Shown in pieces: positions 19,078 through 28,332 of a stretch of DNA of 64,000 bases (position 1 is its first letter; each line of letters starts with the position of its first letter). The position numbers were made by a program, and so were the translations under genes. The notes under the pieces were generated by a model. That model ran no database searches and had not been told where the DNA came from. It saw only the letters and a program-made list of their open reading frames with translations. The DNA lies in NCBI GenBank assembly GCA_026004655.1, contig BPJO01000012.1, forward strand, positions 53,624 through 117,623, read 5' to 3'. This DNA comes from Phycisphaerae bacterium. GTDB lineage: Bacteria; Planctomycetota; Phycisphaerae; Tepidisphaerales; Tepidisphaeraceae.

Positions 19078-20205
19078 TTAAGGTTGAACAGACGTTACGT
19101 AGGTCGGCTTGCCGTCTTTGAACGTCAAAATCACCGCCGGTTTGGATGCGTTACGGTTTTCGTCGATGCTGATCGTACCGGTGACGCCCTTAAAGTCCCT
19201 GACCTTGGCTAGTTCAGCAGCGATCTTTTTCCCGTCCGTCGAATCTGCACGATCGATCGCGTCGAACAGGATATTTGCAGCATCATATCCCAGCGCACTC
19301 CAGACGTTGAAATTGTCGTTCGGGAATCGGGCTTTGGATCGTTCAATAAACGTTCGACTCTCTTGGGTCGACGTATCGCCAGGGTCCCAGTGATTGACGT
19401 AATAGCAGTTGACCAACACATCCGCGGGCGTGACGGATTCGACATCGGTCCACCCGTCACCACCTAGATAAGGCAGATCGATTCCCATCTTTTTGCTCTG
19501 ACGGAGAATATTCCCGAGGTCGTTGTAATAACTGGGGCAGAAAATCACGTCCGGTTTGGCGTTGCGGATCGCTGTCAACTGGGCCGAAAAATCCGTATCC
19601 CCGGAGCTGAAGGCCTGTTCCAGGATGATCTTACCCCCGTGATCGGTAAAGGCATCGGTAAAACCGTCCCTCAACCCCACGGAATAGGCCTGTTTGCGAT
19701 CGTACAGGATCGCGGCTGTCTTCCAACCCTTTTCGACAGCAAACTTGGCGGCGTACAACCCCTGCAGGTCGTCGGTGTAACAGACGCGAAAAATCATGTT
19801 TCCGATCGCAGTCACGTCCGGATTGGTCGATGAAGGCGTCACCATCGGTACCCCATTTTCCTGACACACCTGTGCCCCTGCGATGGATAACGACGAAGCC
19901 ACTTCCCCCAGGATCGCCACGGCCTTGTCCTGTGTGATCAGTCGCGTCACTGCCGACTTGGCGTCGGTTTGTTGGCCTCGCGTGTCATAGGTCCTTAAGA
20001 CGATCTGCTTTCCGTCGATTCCCCCTTTTTCGTTTCGTTCCATCACCGCCAGCTGCACCCCGAGATCGGTGTATTTCCCGAAATTAGCAATGGCCCCGGT
20101 CAATGACGCGTACTGACCGATCACGATCTGATCTGCAGTGGCAGGTGCGACCGTGAAAAACATCCAGACCCATAATCCGCTCAACAACACGATGGCACGT
20201 CTCAT
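19078..20205 (-). CDS. livJ: Branched-chain amino acid ABC transporter substrate-binding protein
   Basis: 375 residues from the ATG at 20205, which has AAGGAG upstream; the open frame extends further but without signal. A Sec signal peptide (MRRAIVLLSGLWVWMFF...ATA) precedes QIVIGQYASLTGAIANFG, typical of the periplasmic type I binding proteins of the Liv/HAAT family. Other conserved parts are KAVAILGEVASSLSIAGAQV and GYDAANILFDAI. It heads the livJHMGF cluster. A TATAAA-like -10 (minus strand, 20289-20294) lies about 85 bp upstream. The true ligand may be leucine-type amino acids, amides or urea; the family cannot settle this. Confidence 0.92.
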   Translation of the reverse strand: MRRAIVLLSGLWVWMFFTVAPATADQIVIGQYASLTGAIANFGKYTDLGVQLAVMERNEKGGIDGKQIVLRTYDTRGQQTDAKSAVTRLITQDKAVAILGEVASSLSIAGAQVCQENGVPMVTPSSTNPDVTAIGNMIFRVCYTDDLQGLYAAKFAVEKGWKTAAILYDRKQAYSVGLRDGFTDAFTDHGGKIILEQAFSSGDTDFSAQLTAIRNAKPDVIFCPSYYNDLGNILRQSKKMGIDLPYLGGDGWTDVESVTPADVLVNCYYVNHWDPGDTSTQESRTFIERSKARFPNDNFNVWSALGYDAANILFDAIDRADSTDGKKIAAELAKVRDFKGVTGTISIDENRNASKPAVILTFKDGKPTYVTSVQP

Positions 20206-20513
20206 TCTGATGACTCCTTGCGAAATCAGGATTTCCAATCCGATCAGTATACAGGGATTTGACTGAACCCTGGACAACCCATCCAAAGTTTATAATCCTG
20301 CGAATCAGGGGCAAGTGCGATATCGGTGAGATTCTGACTCCGGATTACACCGGATTGATGCAGAATAACGACGTTCGGTTTTCAACCGCTCAAAACGGTT
20401 GGTTGCGTGAAACGGAATTTTAAATCCTCGTTGACACAAAGAAAATAAAAAAGACGCAGGGCCTGATCCAATGAGCACTGCGTCGGTTGCAGGGAATGAC
20501 TTGGTGGTTGCTT
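20206..20513. other. Intergenic region between livJ and the SH3 gene
   Basis: About 308 bp. The livJ-proximal half should hold the liv promoter. A small inverted repeat AACCG-N7-CGGTT sits near 20385-20402. The distal part contains the terminator of the SH3 gene, listed separately. I see no credible small gene. Confidence 0.5.
20440..20484 (-). terminator. Rho-independent terminator of the SH3 gene
   Basis: GACGCAG (20453-20459) pairs with CTGCGTC (20478-20484). On the minus strand the stem is followed by TTTTTTATTTTC. It lies about 30 bp past the stop of the 20514-21878 gene. Confidence 0.85.
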
Positions 20514-21878
20514 TTATTCCTGTCTCGAGGAGGCTGACGAGGGCAACAGACTGGGGGGGGTCAGAGTGCTGGTAACTGTTCCTTTCAACAACGTTGAGGG
20601 GTCGATTGGCTGGACTTCGTTCGGACGGATGAACTTGATGCGTCGAACGGAGTCTTCGGTCACTTCGCCACGGATCCCGATAAAGAGTCCTTCGAGCTTC
20701 AGAACGTTCGGGTCATCGGAGTTGACATAGACGACGGTGCGTCCGGTGGCAGGGTCCGTCAGACGGTAAAGGGTTTTTCCACCAAAAGGCAAGGCGGACG
20801 GACGAAGGGTTCCAACGGCAGTAAATTGACGGATACGGTTTTCTTCCAGACGTTGGGCGATTTCAGATCCTTCGGCTTCGAGGGGTTTGGCCTGCTCGGC
20901 CAACCGGTCGCGGAGCTTTTTGGTTTCTTCGTACTGGATAAGGGCTTCTTTACGAATTTTCAGACCTTTGAGTCGAAACTCGGCCATTCGGAGCATGGAT
21001 TCGGGCAACTGCTTGTCTGCTACCAGTTTTTCATATCCGACAAGCAATTCATCGACGGGTTGTTGTTCGAGGGGGAGTTTGCTCAGTTCGTTGAAACGGG
21101 TTTCGAGGGTATCAAACTCTTTTTCGGCAGAAGAGATAGTGGTTTGGGCAGGAGCGGTCGTTGGCGAAGCGGGTGACGAAGAACCATTAGAAGGGATCGA
21201 ATCTGCCGGTGGCGGGTTGAGGGTCAGAGGGGCGGCGTTATTGGGGGTGACGACGCTCGCGGGTTTATCGGGAGTGGTCGGAGTTGACACGTTGGCTTGG
21301 GTGGGGGGCTTGTTGGGATCGAGTGGGCGGACTTCCAGTTGTCCGTTATTGTTGATGACTTCAACCCGTTTGACGGGTTCAACGAACTTTTGATGAACCC
21401 ACATGAAAGTGCCTGCGGGTGGTGCGATCTTGAAGTATTCGTCCTGTTCGCCCAGAATTTTCACGTCGGTCCCGCTGTGCAGTTGCATCGCAACCTTGGT
21501 GATCATGTTGTTGAGATTGGAAGCAATTCGAACGTTGACATTGTTCGAACCGTCCCGGACCCGACCGATCGAACCGTCGCCTCTTTTTTCGACCCATGCT
21601 TTCCCGACCAGGCAATACGTGTTTTCGGGCGGGAGAATCTTGACCCAGTCGAACTTTCGTCCGACCGCAATGACGATATCGCCCTTATTAAGTTTGATAA
21701 CCGGGTAATCGCTTTCACTGGCGCCAGAACGGACATACACGTTGTCGGCAGTGATGACGCTGGAGAACTGAAACTCGGCCATCTCCAGGTCGGCAGCGTC
21801 CTGCGCGTGGACGGGTGAGATACCCGAAGCTGTCAACAGGAACAAGCACGAAACGAGAACTGCTGAAGAACGACGCAT
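20514..21878 (-). CDS. Secreted protein with two SH3b domains
   Basis: 454 residues from the ATG at 21878, with GGAGGTG directly upstream; the longer frame lacks a signal peptide. Signal peptide (MRRSSAVLVSCLFLLTASG...HAQ) then two bacterial SH3-like domains: one near residues 40-100 (ADNVYVRSGASESDYPVIKL) and one near 105-165 (NNVNVRIASNLNNMITKV). A Pro/Thr/Ser-rich linker follows (about 180-250), then a charged helical segment and a small beta-domain near the C-terminus (TLYRLTDPATGRTVVYVN). SH3b domains often bind peptidoglycan or proteins at the cell surface. No catalytic domain is visible; a cell-wall binding or scaffolding role is inference. An eight-C run near the 3' end (20553-20560) stays in frame. 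Confidence 0.82.
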   Translation of the reverse strand: MRRSSAVLVSCLFLLTASGISPVHAQDAADLEMAEFQFSSVITADNVYVRSGASESDYPVIKLNKGDIVIAVGRKFDWVKILPPENTYCLVGKAWVEKRGDGSIGRVRDGSNNVNVRIASNLNNMITKVAMQLHSGTDVKILGEQDEYFKIAPPAGTFMWVHQKFVEPVKRVEVINNNGQLEVRPLDPNKPPTQANVSTPTTPDKPASVVTPNNAAPLTLNPPPADSIPSNGSSSPASPTTAPAQTTISSAEKEFDTLETRFNELSKLPLEQQPVDELLVGYEKLVADKQLPESMLRMAEFRLKGLKIRKEALIQYEETKKLRDRLAEQAKPLEAEGSEIAQRLEENRIRQFTAVGTLRPSALPFGGKTLYRLTDPATGRTVVYVNSDDPNVLKLEGLFIGIRGEVTEDSVRRIKFIRPNEVQPIDPSTLLKGTVTSTLTPPSLLPSSASSRQE

Positions 21879-22053
21879 GGCACCTCCGTGTGCGGTCGAA
21901 AGGGTCGGACAATCCGTCCGACTCGAAGTACTTGATATTGTGCGTGAAAAAAGCTTTACGATCAAGTTGCTTTCCGAGCAGTGACAGGGAAATTTACGCC
22001 CGGTATTCTATCGATATTTCACGAGCAGACTTAATCTCGGAAGCAGGGAAGGC

Positions 22054-23035
22054 ATGATTCTGGCAGGCGACATCGGCGGGACCAACATCCGTCTTGCGGT
22101 TTTCGACAAAGATCTGAAACGAATCGGAAAAGTTCATCAGTTCAAAACTGGTAACGGTTCGGACTTGGAAACCCGTCTTCACGACGTACTTCAAACCCGG
22201 AAGAACGGATCCGTGGTCCGTGCCTGTCTAGCCGTTGCGGGGCCGGTCATTGACGGGGTCTGCGCCCCGGTCAACATCGGACGGACCTTTCGGGCGACTG
22301 ACATTCGCGACGCTCTGGGGCTTGAATCCGTCGTCCTGATTAATGATCTGGTCGCCAATGCTGCAGGAATCGGGTTACTCAAAAAAAACGACCTGGTGAC
22401 AATCCAGCGGGGAGAGAAACATCATGGAAATTGCGCGATCCTTTCCCCGGGAACGGGATTAGGAGAATCGGCGCTGATATGGGACGGTCAGCAACACCGT
22501 CCGATTGCTTCAGAAGGGGGGGCACGCGCGGTTTGCTCCGACGACCGAACTGGAACAGGAGTTGCTGACCTTCATGATGCGAAGGCACAAAACTGTGACG
22601 TTCGAACACGTTTGTAGCGGTCAGGGCATCGAACCGTTATTCCGGTTCTTTGTCGAACGAGGCAGTGGGGTATCCAACCGGTTTCTGAGCCGTTTGGATC
22701 AGGCACCGGTACCCGAACGGGCTGCGATTATTTCAAAGGCGGGTTTGCACAAAACCGAGCCGGCAGCGGTTCAGGCGATGCAACTGTTTGTCCGGATCCT
22801 CGGGATCGAAGCTTCGAACCTGACGCTGAAAGTTTTTGCCTGTGGGGGGGTGTATCTCGGGGGAGGGATTCCCCCTCGAATTCTCCCGTTAATCCGAAGC
22901 CGAACGTTTAAACAGGCTTTTCTGTCAAATACGATTTTTACCAAAATGCTGGCCAGGGTTCCGGTGAAAGTGATTTTAAATACCGATACCGCACTGGAAG
23001 GGGCTGCCTGGTATGGATTACGATTCGATAACTGA
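22054..23035 (+). pseudogene. glk: Glucokinase, split by one extra G in a G7 tract
   Basis: The first frame (22054-) reads MILAGDIGGTNIRLAVF, AVAGPVIDG, LINDLVANAAGIG and LSPGTGLGESAL, the phosphate, sugar and ATP motifs of bacterial ROK-unrelated glucokinase (Glk family). At 22516-22522 there are seven G where six are needed; after IASEGG the frame is lost. The second frame resumes at once with HARFAPTTELEQELL, exactly the next conserved segment (EGGHxxFAP), and runs to 23035. With one G removed the product is 326 residues, normal for the family. Glucokinase phosphorylates glucose with ATP. Upstream GGGAAGG supports the start. A sequencing error is more likely than real decay because everything else is intact. 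Confidence 0.88.
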
Positions 23036-23050
23036 ATGAAAGGACACCAC

Positions 23051-23521
23051 ATGATGTTCCAACGATTATGGGTAGGTCTGTGCGTGGGAATGCTGGTTTT
23101 GACCTCGTCGAACGCCCAGGAGACGGCTTCGAGGGAACCGCCGGTGGTTTTGGACGCCACCGAGACCGAATCTCTCAAAGCGAATCAGGGGAAAATGGCG
23201 GTCGTCACCGGAAACGTGACCGAAGCGGCTTGGAGTCGGTCGGGGAAAGTCATGAATATCCGGTTTGAGAATGCCCCGGGGTTTTTGGCAGTGGTGTTTG
23301 AGAGAAACCGAAAGTCGATGGACGAAGCCTTTAACGGGGATTTGGCCAAAACCTTGACCGGTTCGACGGTCAAGCTTCGCGGCAAACTACGACCCTATGG
23401 TGGACATGATCCGTCGTTCAAAGATGCCACCCAAATGATCCTGACGTCATCGAGTCAGATCACGATCCTACCGAATCATTCTTCCACTCAACCCGATGGA
23501 TCCCAAGCGGTCGAAAAATAG
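23051..23521 (+). CDS. Secreted OB-fold-like protein
   Basis: 156 residues from the second ATG at 23051, which has AAAGGA upstream. Signal peptide (LWVGLCVGMLVLTSSNAQ), then a single domain with the pattern GKMAVVTGNVTEAAWSRSGKV ... FLAVVFERNR ... LTGSTVKLRGKLRPYGG, resembling the small OB-fold often found in secreted planctomycete proteins and next to nuclease domains. No catalytic residues can be pointed to. It follows glk after 15 bp and may be co-transcribed. Function unknown. Confidence 0.72.
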   Translation: MMFQRLWVGLCVGMLVLTSSNAQETASREPPVVLDATETESLKANQGKMAVVTGNVTEAAWSRSGKVMNIRFENAPGFLAVVFERNRKSMDEAFNGDLAKTLTGSTVKLRGKLRPYGGHDPSFKDATQMILTSSSQITILPNHSSTQPDGSQAVEK

Positions 23522-23610
23522 GAGCGGACCATTTTTGGCATTATTTATTGATATTACAGGACTTGTCGGCAACTAACCGAATCCCATTTTGGGGGTCTAA
23601 CCCGATAACC

Positions 23611-24801
23611 ATGCCTTTGGGTCTGTTTCATCTCTTTGTGATTTTAGTTTGGGTGTTGAATGGCATCTCCCAAGCCCAGGGCGATGAGTCCGGACCGGTT
23701 CAGGCGGCTTGGGCGGCTGCGCGGTCGGAATTGAACCGGGAAATTTCATCGGCAACCCTAAAACCCGGTCTGACTGTCGCGAAACTGCAGGAGGGGTTGA
23801 AGGGTTTTTCTTTCGCCGACGTCGTCGAAAATGCCCAGCAAATCGGTCCCCCGAGGTGGGTGGACCAGAATCTGGTCCAGGTCCGACTGCAGGTCCCTGC
23901 GGGTCAGGTTCTGGAGTGCATTACTCGTTTACCCGACGATCAGGTTCGGGTTTATCTTAGTCCTTCAGAGCTGGCAAGATTGAAACGGGAGTGGAAGACG
24001 CGAACTTTCCAAGCGATCGGTCAGGCGATTCCAGCGTCCCGTCTGGAATCGTTATTGACCACGATCCAGACCCCGGATTGGCGGGAGATTTCTCCGGTTT
24101 TGCGCGTCGAAGCCGCCCAAAAGGCGCGGGGATGGGCGGTCGGAAAACTCGTTCATCTGACTGAACAGATTCGGATCGGACCGGACCAGACGATCGAGCA
24201 GTTGCTGGTCCCGGATGGGAAAGACCGTCTTTGGACTTGGGCCTATACCCTTCCGGCGACTTCGGTACAACTGAAAGAGGATCGTCAGGTCGAAATCGGT
24301 CTTTACGTGGATCATGAGGGGTTGGAGCAACAAGTCCGACAGTCCGTCGAACAGGGGGCACTTTCCACATCAGAATCGTTATCGGCATTATCAGCCGGGG
24401 TGCGCACGATCCCGACGATCCTGACCGGTCGCGCCCGGGTCGAAATGCCCGTGTCGCGGGTTTCTATCCCGGATTGGGGGGCAGAAATTCCCCTCTGGGT
24501 GAATGACCCGATCGTTGCCGAGGGTTCAAGTCGGTTAGGCGAGTCGCGGCTGAAGACCGCCCGTCAAGCCGAACGAATCGCGAGGAACCGTCTGCGTGAA
24601 AGGATCGAACAGTTGGAAATCACCCCCGGTCAAACGCTCCGTCAAGCCGTAACCTCAGACCCACGGGTTCGTCAATCGATTGATCGGGCAGTGGAGCAGG
24701 CGCGGGTCTACCAGGTCGATTATGCTGCCGACGGATCGGTGACCGTACGCGTCACGTTGGACCCGAACGAACTTTTGGATGAATTAAGTCGTTCAGATTG
24801 A
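23611..24801 (+). CDS. Secreted repeat protein of unknown function
   Basis: 396 residues from the ATG at 23611 (MPLGLFHLFVILVWVLNGISQAQG, a signal peptide); the frame is open about 60 bp further upstream. The mature part seems to contain about three copies of one unit: a helix of the type 'ARxxLxxxI..l.l.pG.Tl..ll' followed by beta strands with 'QVRVYLSP', 'QVEIGLYVD' and 'SVTVRVTLDPNEL'. This recalls the LPP20/FlgT-type fold, but I cannot assign it firmly. The 3' end overlaps the convergent MBL gene by 9 bp. Confidence 0.65.
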   Translation: MPLGLFHLFVILVWVLNGISQAQGDESGPVQAAWAAARSELNREISSATLKPGLTVAKLQEGLKGFSFADVVENAQQIGPPRWVDQNLVQVRLQVPAGQVLECITRLPDDQVRVYLSPSELARLKREWKTRTFQAIGQAIPASRLESLLTTIQTPDWREISPVLRVEAAQKARGWAVGKLVHLTEQIRIGPDQTIEQLLVPDGKDRLWTWAYTLPATSVQLKEDRQVEIGLYVDHEGLEQQVRQSVEQGALSTSESLSALSAGVRTIPTILTGRARVEMPVSRVSIPDWGAEIPLWVNDPIVAEGSSRLGESRLKTARQAERIARNRLRERIEQLEITPGQTLRQAVTSDPRVRQSIDRAVEQARVYQVDYAADGSVTVRVTLDPNELLDELSRSD

Positions 24802-25440
24802 TTGTTCGAGAATCTGACGGACATAGGGATTGGTTTCCCATTCGTCTTTTAGGGTGCTGGTTTCCCCGTGGCCGGGTAAAAGGGTGGTTTCGGGGGGAAG
24901 TTGCATGACTTTTCGTACGCTGGTCTTGAGGTCTTGCCAATCCGAATCGGGAAGGTCGTAGCGTCCGACCGCTTTGCAGATGATCAAGTCTCCTCCGATG
25001 AGGGTTTTTTCGGATTCGAAGTAGTACATCACGTGTCCGGGGGAATGGCCGGGCGTGTGGATGACCCGGCAGGTCAGGTTTCCGACGGACAGGATCTGAC
25101 CGTCATGGACATATCCGCTGGCCCGACCGGGTGGAATCGTAAAAGGCAAGGGGAAGAATCGGGAGTTGGGATTCTGGAGTTTGGGTTCATCGAGCGGGTG
25201 GATCAGAACGGGGGTTGCGGGGAAAGCGTTCGTGACCCGAGCGTGATCGGCTACATGGTCGAAGTGTCCGTGGGTAAACCACAATCCGTTGAGCGTCCAC
25301 CCCTTATCTTTGATCTCGTGGAGAATGGGGTCGGTGGTGTGATCGGGGGCATCGAAAAGGACGCATTGTCCGGTGGTTTCATCGACGAGCAGATAGCAGT
25401 TGGTTCCGGCCAGTCCGCCGGTATTGAAAAGGATTTTCAT
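24793..25440 (-). CDS. MBL-fold metallo-hydrolase (glyoxalase II-like)
   Basis: 215 residues from the ATG at 25440; the frame extends upstream but MKILFNTGGLAGTNCYLL is the usual family start. The zinc motif THGHFDH, then HTPGHSPGH, GGDLI and a final GHGETSTL give the complete set of metal ligands of the metallo-beta-lactamase fold. The size and the TNCYLL...FDAPDH start fit the hydroxyacylglutathione-hydrolase-like subgroup that cleaves thioesters; the physiological substrate is unknown. No obvious partner gene. Confidence 0.87.
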   Translation of the reverse strand: MKILFNTGGLAGTNCYLLVDETTGQCVLFDAPDHTTDPILHEIKDKGWTLNGLWFTHGHFDHVADHARVTNAFPATPVLIHPLDEPKLQNPNSRFFPLPFTIPPGRASGYVHDGQILSVGNLTCRVIHTPGHSPGHVMYYFESEKTLIGGDLIICKAVGRYDLPDSDWQDLKTSVRKVMQLPPETTLLPGHGETSTLKDEWETNPYVRQILEQSI

Positions 25441-25533
25441 ACCCGAAGTGTAGGGATCGGGTTGAGATTCTGCTACAAACTGTCCGGGGTGACTTGCCGA
25501 ACGGGCATGTGCCGATACAGTAATCGCCTCAGA

Positions 25534-26049
25534 ATGACAGAAACCGATTCGCGACATGTTTCAGCACCGATAGTTGCCTTCGCGGGATGGGTGATCCCCG
25601 GTTTGGGGTATTATTTGATTGGTCAGAAGAAACGGTCGTACATTTCGGGAATCGCGATTATCCTGACCTTTTGGCTGGGCATCTGGATCGGAGGGATCCG
25701 GGTGATCGATGTTCCGGGTTATGATCAGAACGGTCAGCCGAGGCTTGATCGTCAGGGACGATGGTTGCTCAAGCAGTCGTTTGCGGGGGAAGTCATGTAC
25801 AAACCGTGGTACATCGCCCAGAGTCTCAACGGACCGATGAACTTCCTGGCCACCTGGGTCTCGTTAGACCAGGCACAAAAAGGGGTGCGAATGTCCACTG
25901 CCCGAATTTTTGATATCGGGACTCTTTATACCGCGATCGCGGGGATGCTGAATCTTTTGGTAATAATCGATTCGGCTTATCGGGCGTCTCATCCTTACAA
26001 ACCGCAGCACGGACCGGACGTGCAGACCGGTAAGGAAGGGGCCCAGTGA
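25534..26049 (+). CDS. DUF6677-type small membrane protein
   Basis: 171 residues from the ATG at 25534. The N-terminal VAFAGWVIPGLGYYLIGQKKRS pattern (given here in part) resembles planctomycete membrane proteins related to DUF6677/TM2-like, with hydrophobic helices around residues 10-28, 38-55 and 125-145. The start is uncertain because no strong ribosome site precedes it; an ATG at 25507 is also in frame. The stop codon overlaps the next small membrane gene, so the two are probably coupled. Function unknown. Confidence 0.7.
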   Translation: MTETDSRHVSAPIVAFAGWVIPGLGYYLIGQKKRSYISGIAIILTFWLGIWIGGIRVIDVPGYDQNGQPRLDRQGRWLLKQSFAGEVMYKPWYIAQSLNGPMNFLATWVSLDQAQKGVRMSTARIFDIGTLYTAIAGMLNLLVIIDSAYRASHPYKPQHGPDVQTGKEGAQ

Positions 26050-26285
26050 TGTGCGTTCTGGCGTACACCCCGTTTATTCACCCCGCCCCGTTGTGGGATT
26101 ATTGGGTCTGGTTGTTGATTCCGCTTTGTGTTTCGGTGTCCGTGGTTTACAAGACGATTAAATGTCGCTACGTGGAGCAGATCCCTCGAGAAGCCACCGC
26201 GCTGACGATTTATATTCTGTCGGCTATGGTCGGGGTGGCTTTGGGGGTTTGGTTGATTTACATGATTTTCGTGCAGTGGACGTGA
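26049..26285 (+). CDS. Small two-helix membrane protein
   Basis: 78 residues. It starts with the ATG at 26049 (a GTG at 26046 is also possible) overlapping the previous stop, with GGAAGG upstream. The segment LWDYWVWLLIPLCVSVSVVYKTIK and a C-terminal helix are typical of a small planctomycete membrane protein commonly found next to the DUF6677-like gene. Function unknown. It ends 1 bp before the convergent ftsQ-like gene. Confidence 0.68.
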   Translation: MCVLAYTPFIHPAPLWDYWVWLLIPLCVSVSVVYKTIKCRYVEQIPREATALTIYILSAMVGVALGVWLIYMIFVQWT

Positions 26286-26286
26286 T

Positions 26287-27236
26287 TTATTGTCCGATCG
26301 AAGCCCGTCCGGGGTCCGGGACCGTTGGACTGTCGAACCGAAGATCGATCCAGGGTTGATTCAGATCGACTCGCCCGGTGGTACGTTTGGCGTGTTTGAG
26401 GAACTCGAGTTTTCGTTCGGCCCGTTGTTCGACGAAAAACGCCTTGCTACTGGGGGGTTGTCCCCATCGGATCTCACGTCGGTCGCGGGTGACGAGGTTG
26501 ATCTGAGAATCGTTGGGGCTGATCCTTCCTGCATAGTTAGAGACGTCGATTTTGACGATATCGTTGACTTCCTCGACGTCGGCCAAAAGGGCGACCATTT
26601 CGATCCCGGCTTGGATGTCTCCTCCTTGCCAAAGCCGTCCGGGTCCGGAAGGGGGTTGAGCAACCCCGTCGATAATTCGGAACATGGGTTGTCCGGGTCG
26701 GATCAGTCGTGAGACTTGTTCGGGGGTCAGAGGATCGGGCAACTGTACCCCTTCGGTATCGATGTACCAGTACTGATCCTGCCAATGAACCAAAGCGGAC
26801 CGGTGCGCGGTAGTCGCAGTCGATCTCGATGAGGTCACCGGGCTGGTTTCCGTAGGCCCGTCGGACGGATTTGACTTTTTTGACCCAGGGGTTGTTGGCC
26901 AATAAGGCTGCACGATCGACGAGAAGTTGATGGTCGTCGGCTTTGGCAGGGGTGACCGGTCTTATCGACGAGAGGATTTGCTCAGCTAGCGCGTCACTCA
27001 TCCATTTGGGTTGATCTTTCATAACCACCCGGGGGGGTAAATCGGTGAGAATGACCCGCTGTTCGACGTAGCGTTTGCAGACCACAAACGCCCCTCCGAC
27101 CACCCCGACCAAAGCCAGACCGGCCAAAGTATGACCGATGATTCGACGGACCCAAAAGACGGTTTGAGGGTCGGTCGAGGGACGGGTCTTGGATACCGCT
27201 TCGGGTTTGGATTCTTTGGGCGCTTTTTTTGGGCAT
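26287..27236 (-). pseudogene. FtsQ-type POTRA protein, two single-base frameshifts
   Basis: Three overlapping frames join into one 315-residue protein when two extra bases are removed. The ATG at 27236 begins MPKK; a run of seven A (plus strand T7, 27224-27230) has one base too many, after which the frame reads APKESKPEAVSKTRPS and a transmembrane helix (IIGHTLAGLALVGVVGGAFV). The POTRA-like region (WVKKVKSVRR...LIEIDCDYRAPV) is then broken by one extra base at 26797-26798 and resumes as ALVHWQDQYWYIDTEGVQLP. Position after ddl, one N-terminal helix and this POTRA pattern fit FtsQ/DivIB. In FtsZ-based bacteria FtsQ links the divisome to wall synthesis. Here no ftsA or ftsZ follows. Confidence 0.75.
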
Positions 27237-27304
27237 CGGATTCCCAGTACACGTTATCGGATCAACGCGAGAAAAAACTTGATCGTTCCTTAAGTTATTA
27301 TGAG

Positions 27305-28231
27305 TTAATGATTTAGTGAGCTTTTAGGGGGCGTCGGATTGCTTCGACGATTCCAAGCCATGTTGACCAGACGGTTCACGAGCTGGGGAAACAGGATGCC
27401 CGACTGAAGCGCGGCTTCGGGAAGCAGACTTAACGGGGTGAAACCGGGGATTGTGTTAATTTCCAACAGGTAGGGTTGTTGGGTCCGATGGTCGATCATC
27501 AGATCGATCCTGGCCATGTCCCGGGCTCCGATGGCCCGGTTGGCCTGTTCGACCAAGGACTTGCAGTGCTGAATAAGGGGTCCGGGAAGATCGAGTTCGA
27601 AACTGTGTTTAGCCCCGCCCGGGGTATATTTGGCTTGATAATCGAAAAACCTGTGAGAAGTTTCGATCCGGATGGGTGGGAGGGCTTGTCCGTCGAGCAG
27701 ACCGATGGTCAGTTCGGGTCCCTGGATGAACTCTTCGATCATGCATCGACCTTGTTTCAGGACGAGTTTTCGGACAGCCGATCGGGTTTCCGCTTCGGTT
27801 TGGCACAGAAACACATCGATACTCGATCCCGACGCGATAGGTTTCACGATCCAGGGTCCGGGGAAATGGATGGTCGGGTTTTCCGACGAAACCATTTCCC
27901 ATCGGGGAGTGGGGATTTGGTGCGCCTGCCAACGGGTTTTGGTGGCGATCTTATCCATTCCGATCCGCGAAGCTTCGGATCCGGATCCGACAAACGGCAG
28001 GTTTCGGGATTCGAGGATGCTTTGGATCTGTCCGTCTTCGCCGAACTCCCCGTGGAGGACCGGGAAGATCACGTCTGCGGGTTCATCCAATGCCGATAAG
28101 TCGTCAGGACGTATGTCGACCAATCGGACGTCGTGTCCGACTTGGCGCAACCCGTCAGCCACGGCCTGGCCGGAGATCAAAGAAATTTCACGTTCGGCGG
28201 AAGGTCCACCATATAAAACAGTGATTCGCAT
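27305..28231 (-). CDS. ddl: D-alanine--D-alanine ligase
   Basis: 308 residues, full length. ATP-grasp enzyme joining two D-alanines for peptidoglycan. Motifs: LYGGPSAEREISL, FPVLHGEFGEDGQIQ, PWIVKPIASGSSIDV, FFDYQAKYTPGGA and LEINTIPGFTPLSLLPEA. It lies between murB and the ftsQ-like gene, the classical dcw order. Presence of ddl, murB, murC and murG shows peptidoglycan precursor synthesis is retained. Confidence 0.96.
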   Translation of the reverse strand: MRITVLYGGPSAEREISLISGQAVADGLRQVGHDVRLVDIRPDDLSALDEPADVIFPVLHGEFGEDGQIQSILESRNLPFVGSGSEASRIGMDKIATKTRWQAHQIPTPRWEMVSSENPTIHFPGPWIVKPIASGSSIDVFLCQTEAETRSAVRKLVLKQGRCMIEEFIQGPELTIGLLDGQALPPIRIETSHRFFDYQAKYTPGGAKHSFELDLPGPLIQHCKSLVEQANRAIGARDMARIDLMIDHRTQQPYLLEINTIPGFTPLSLLPEAALQSGILFPQLVNRLVNMAWNRRSNPTPPKSSLNH

Positions 28232-28332
28232 GACAGATCAAGAACATGAAGATGTATGGAACCCAACGCGGATCGACGGTGGGTGCCGGACAGATGGTCA
28301 AAGGTTTCAGAAACATTACCTGCCGATCCTGA

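Noticed and set aside
24901..25533. Long 5' extension of the DUF6677-like gene
   Set aside because: It is the antisense of the MBL hydrolase; the membrane-protein sequence starts only at about 25534.
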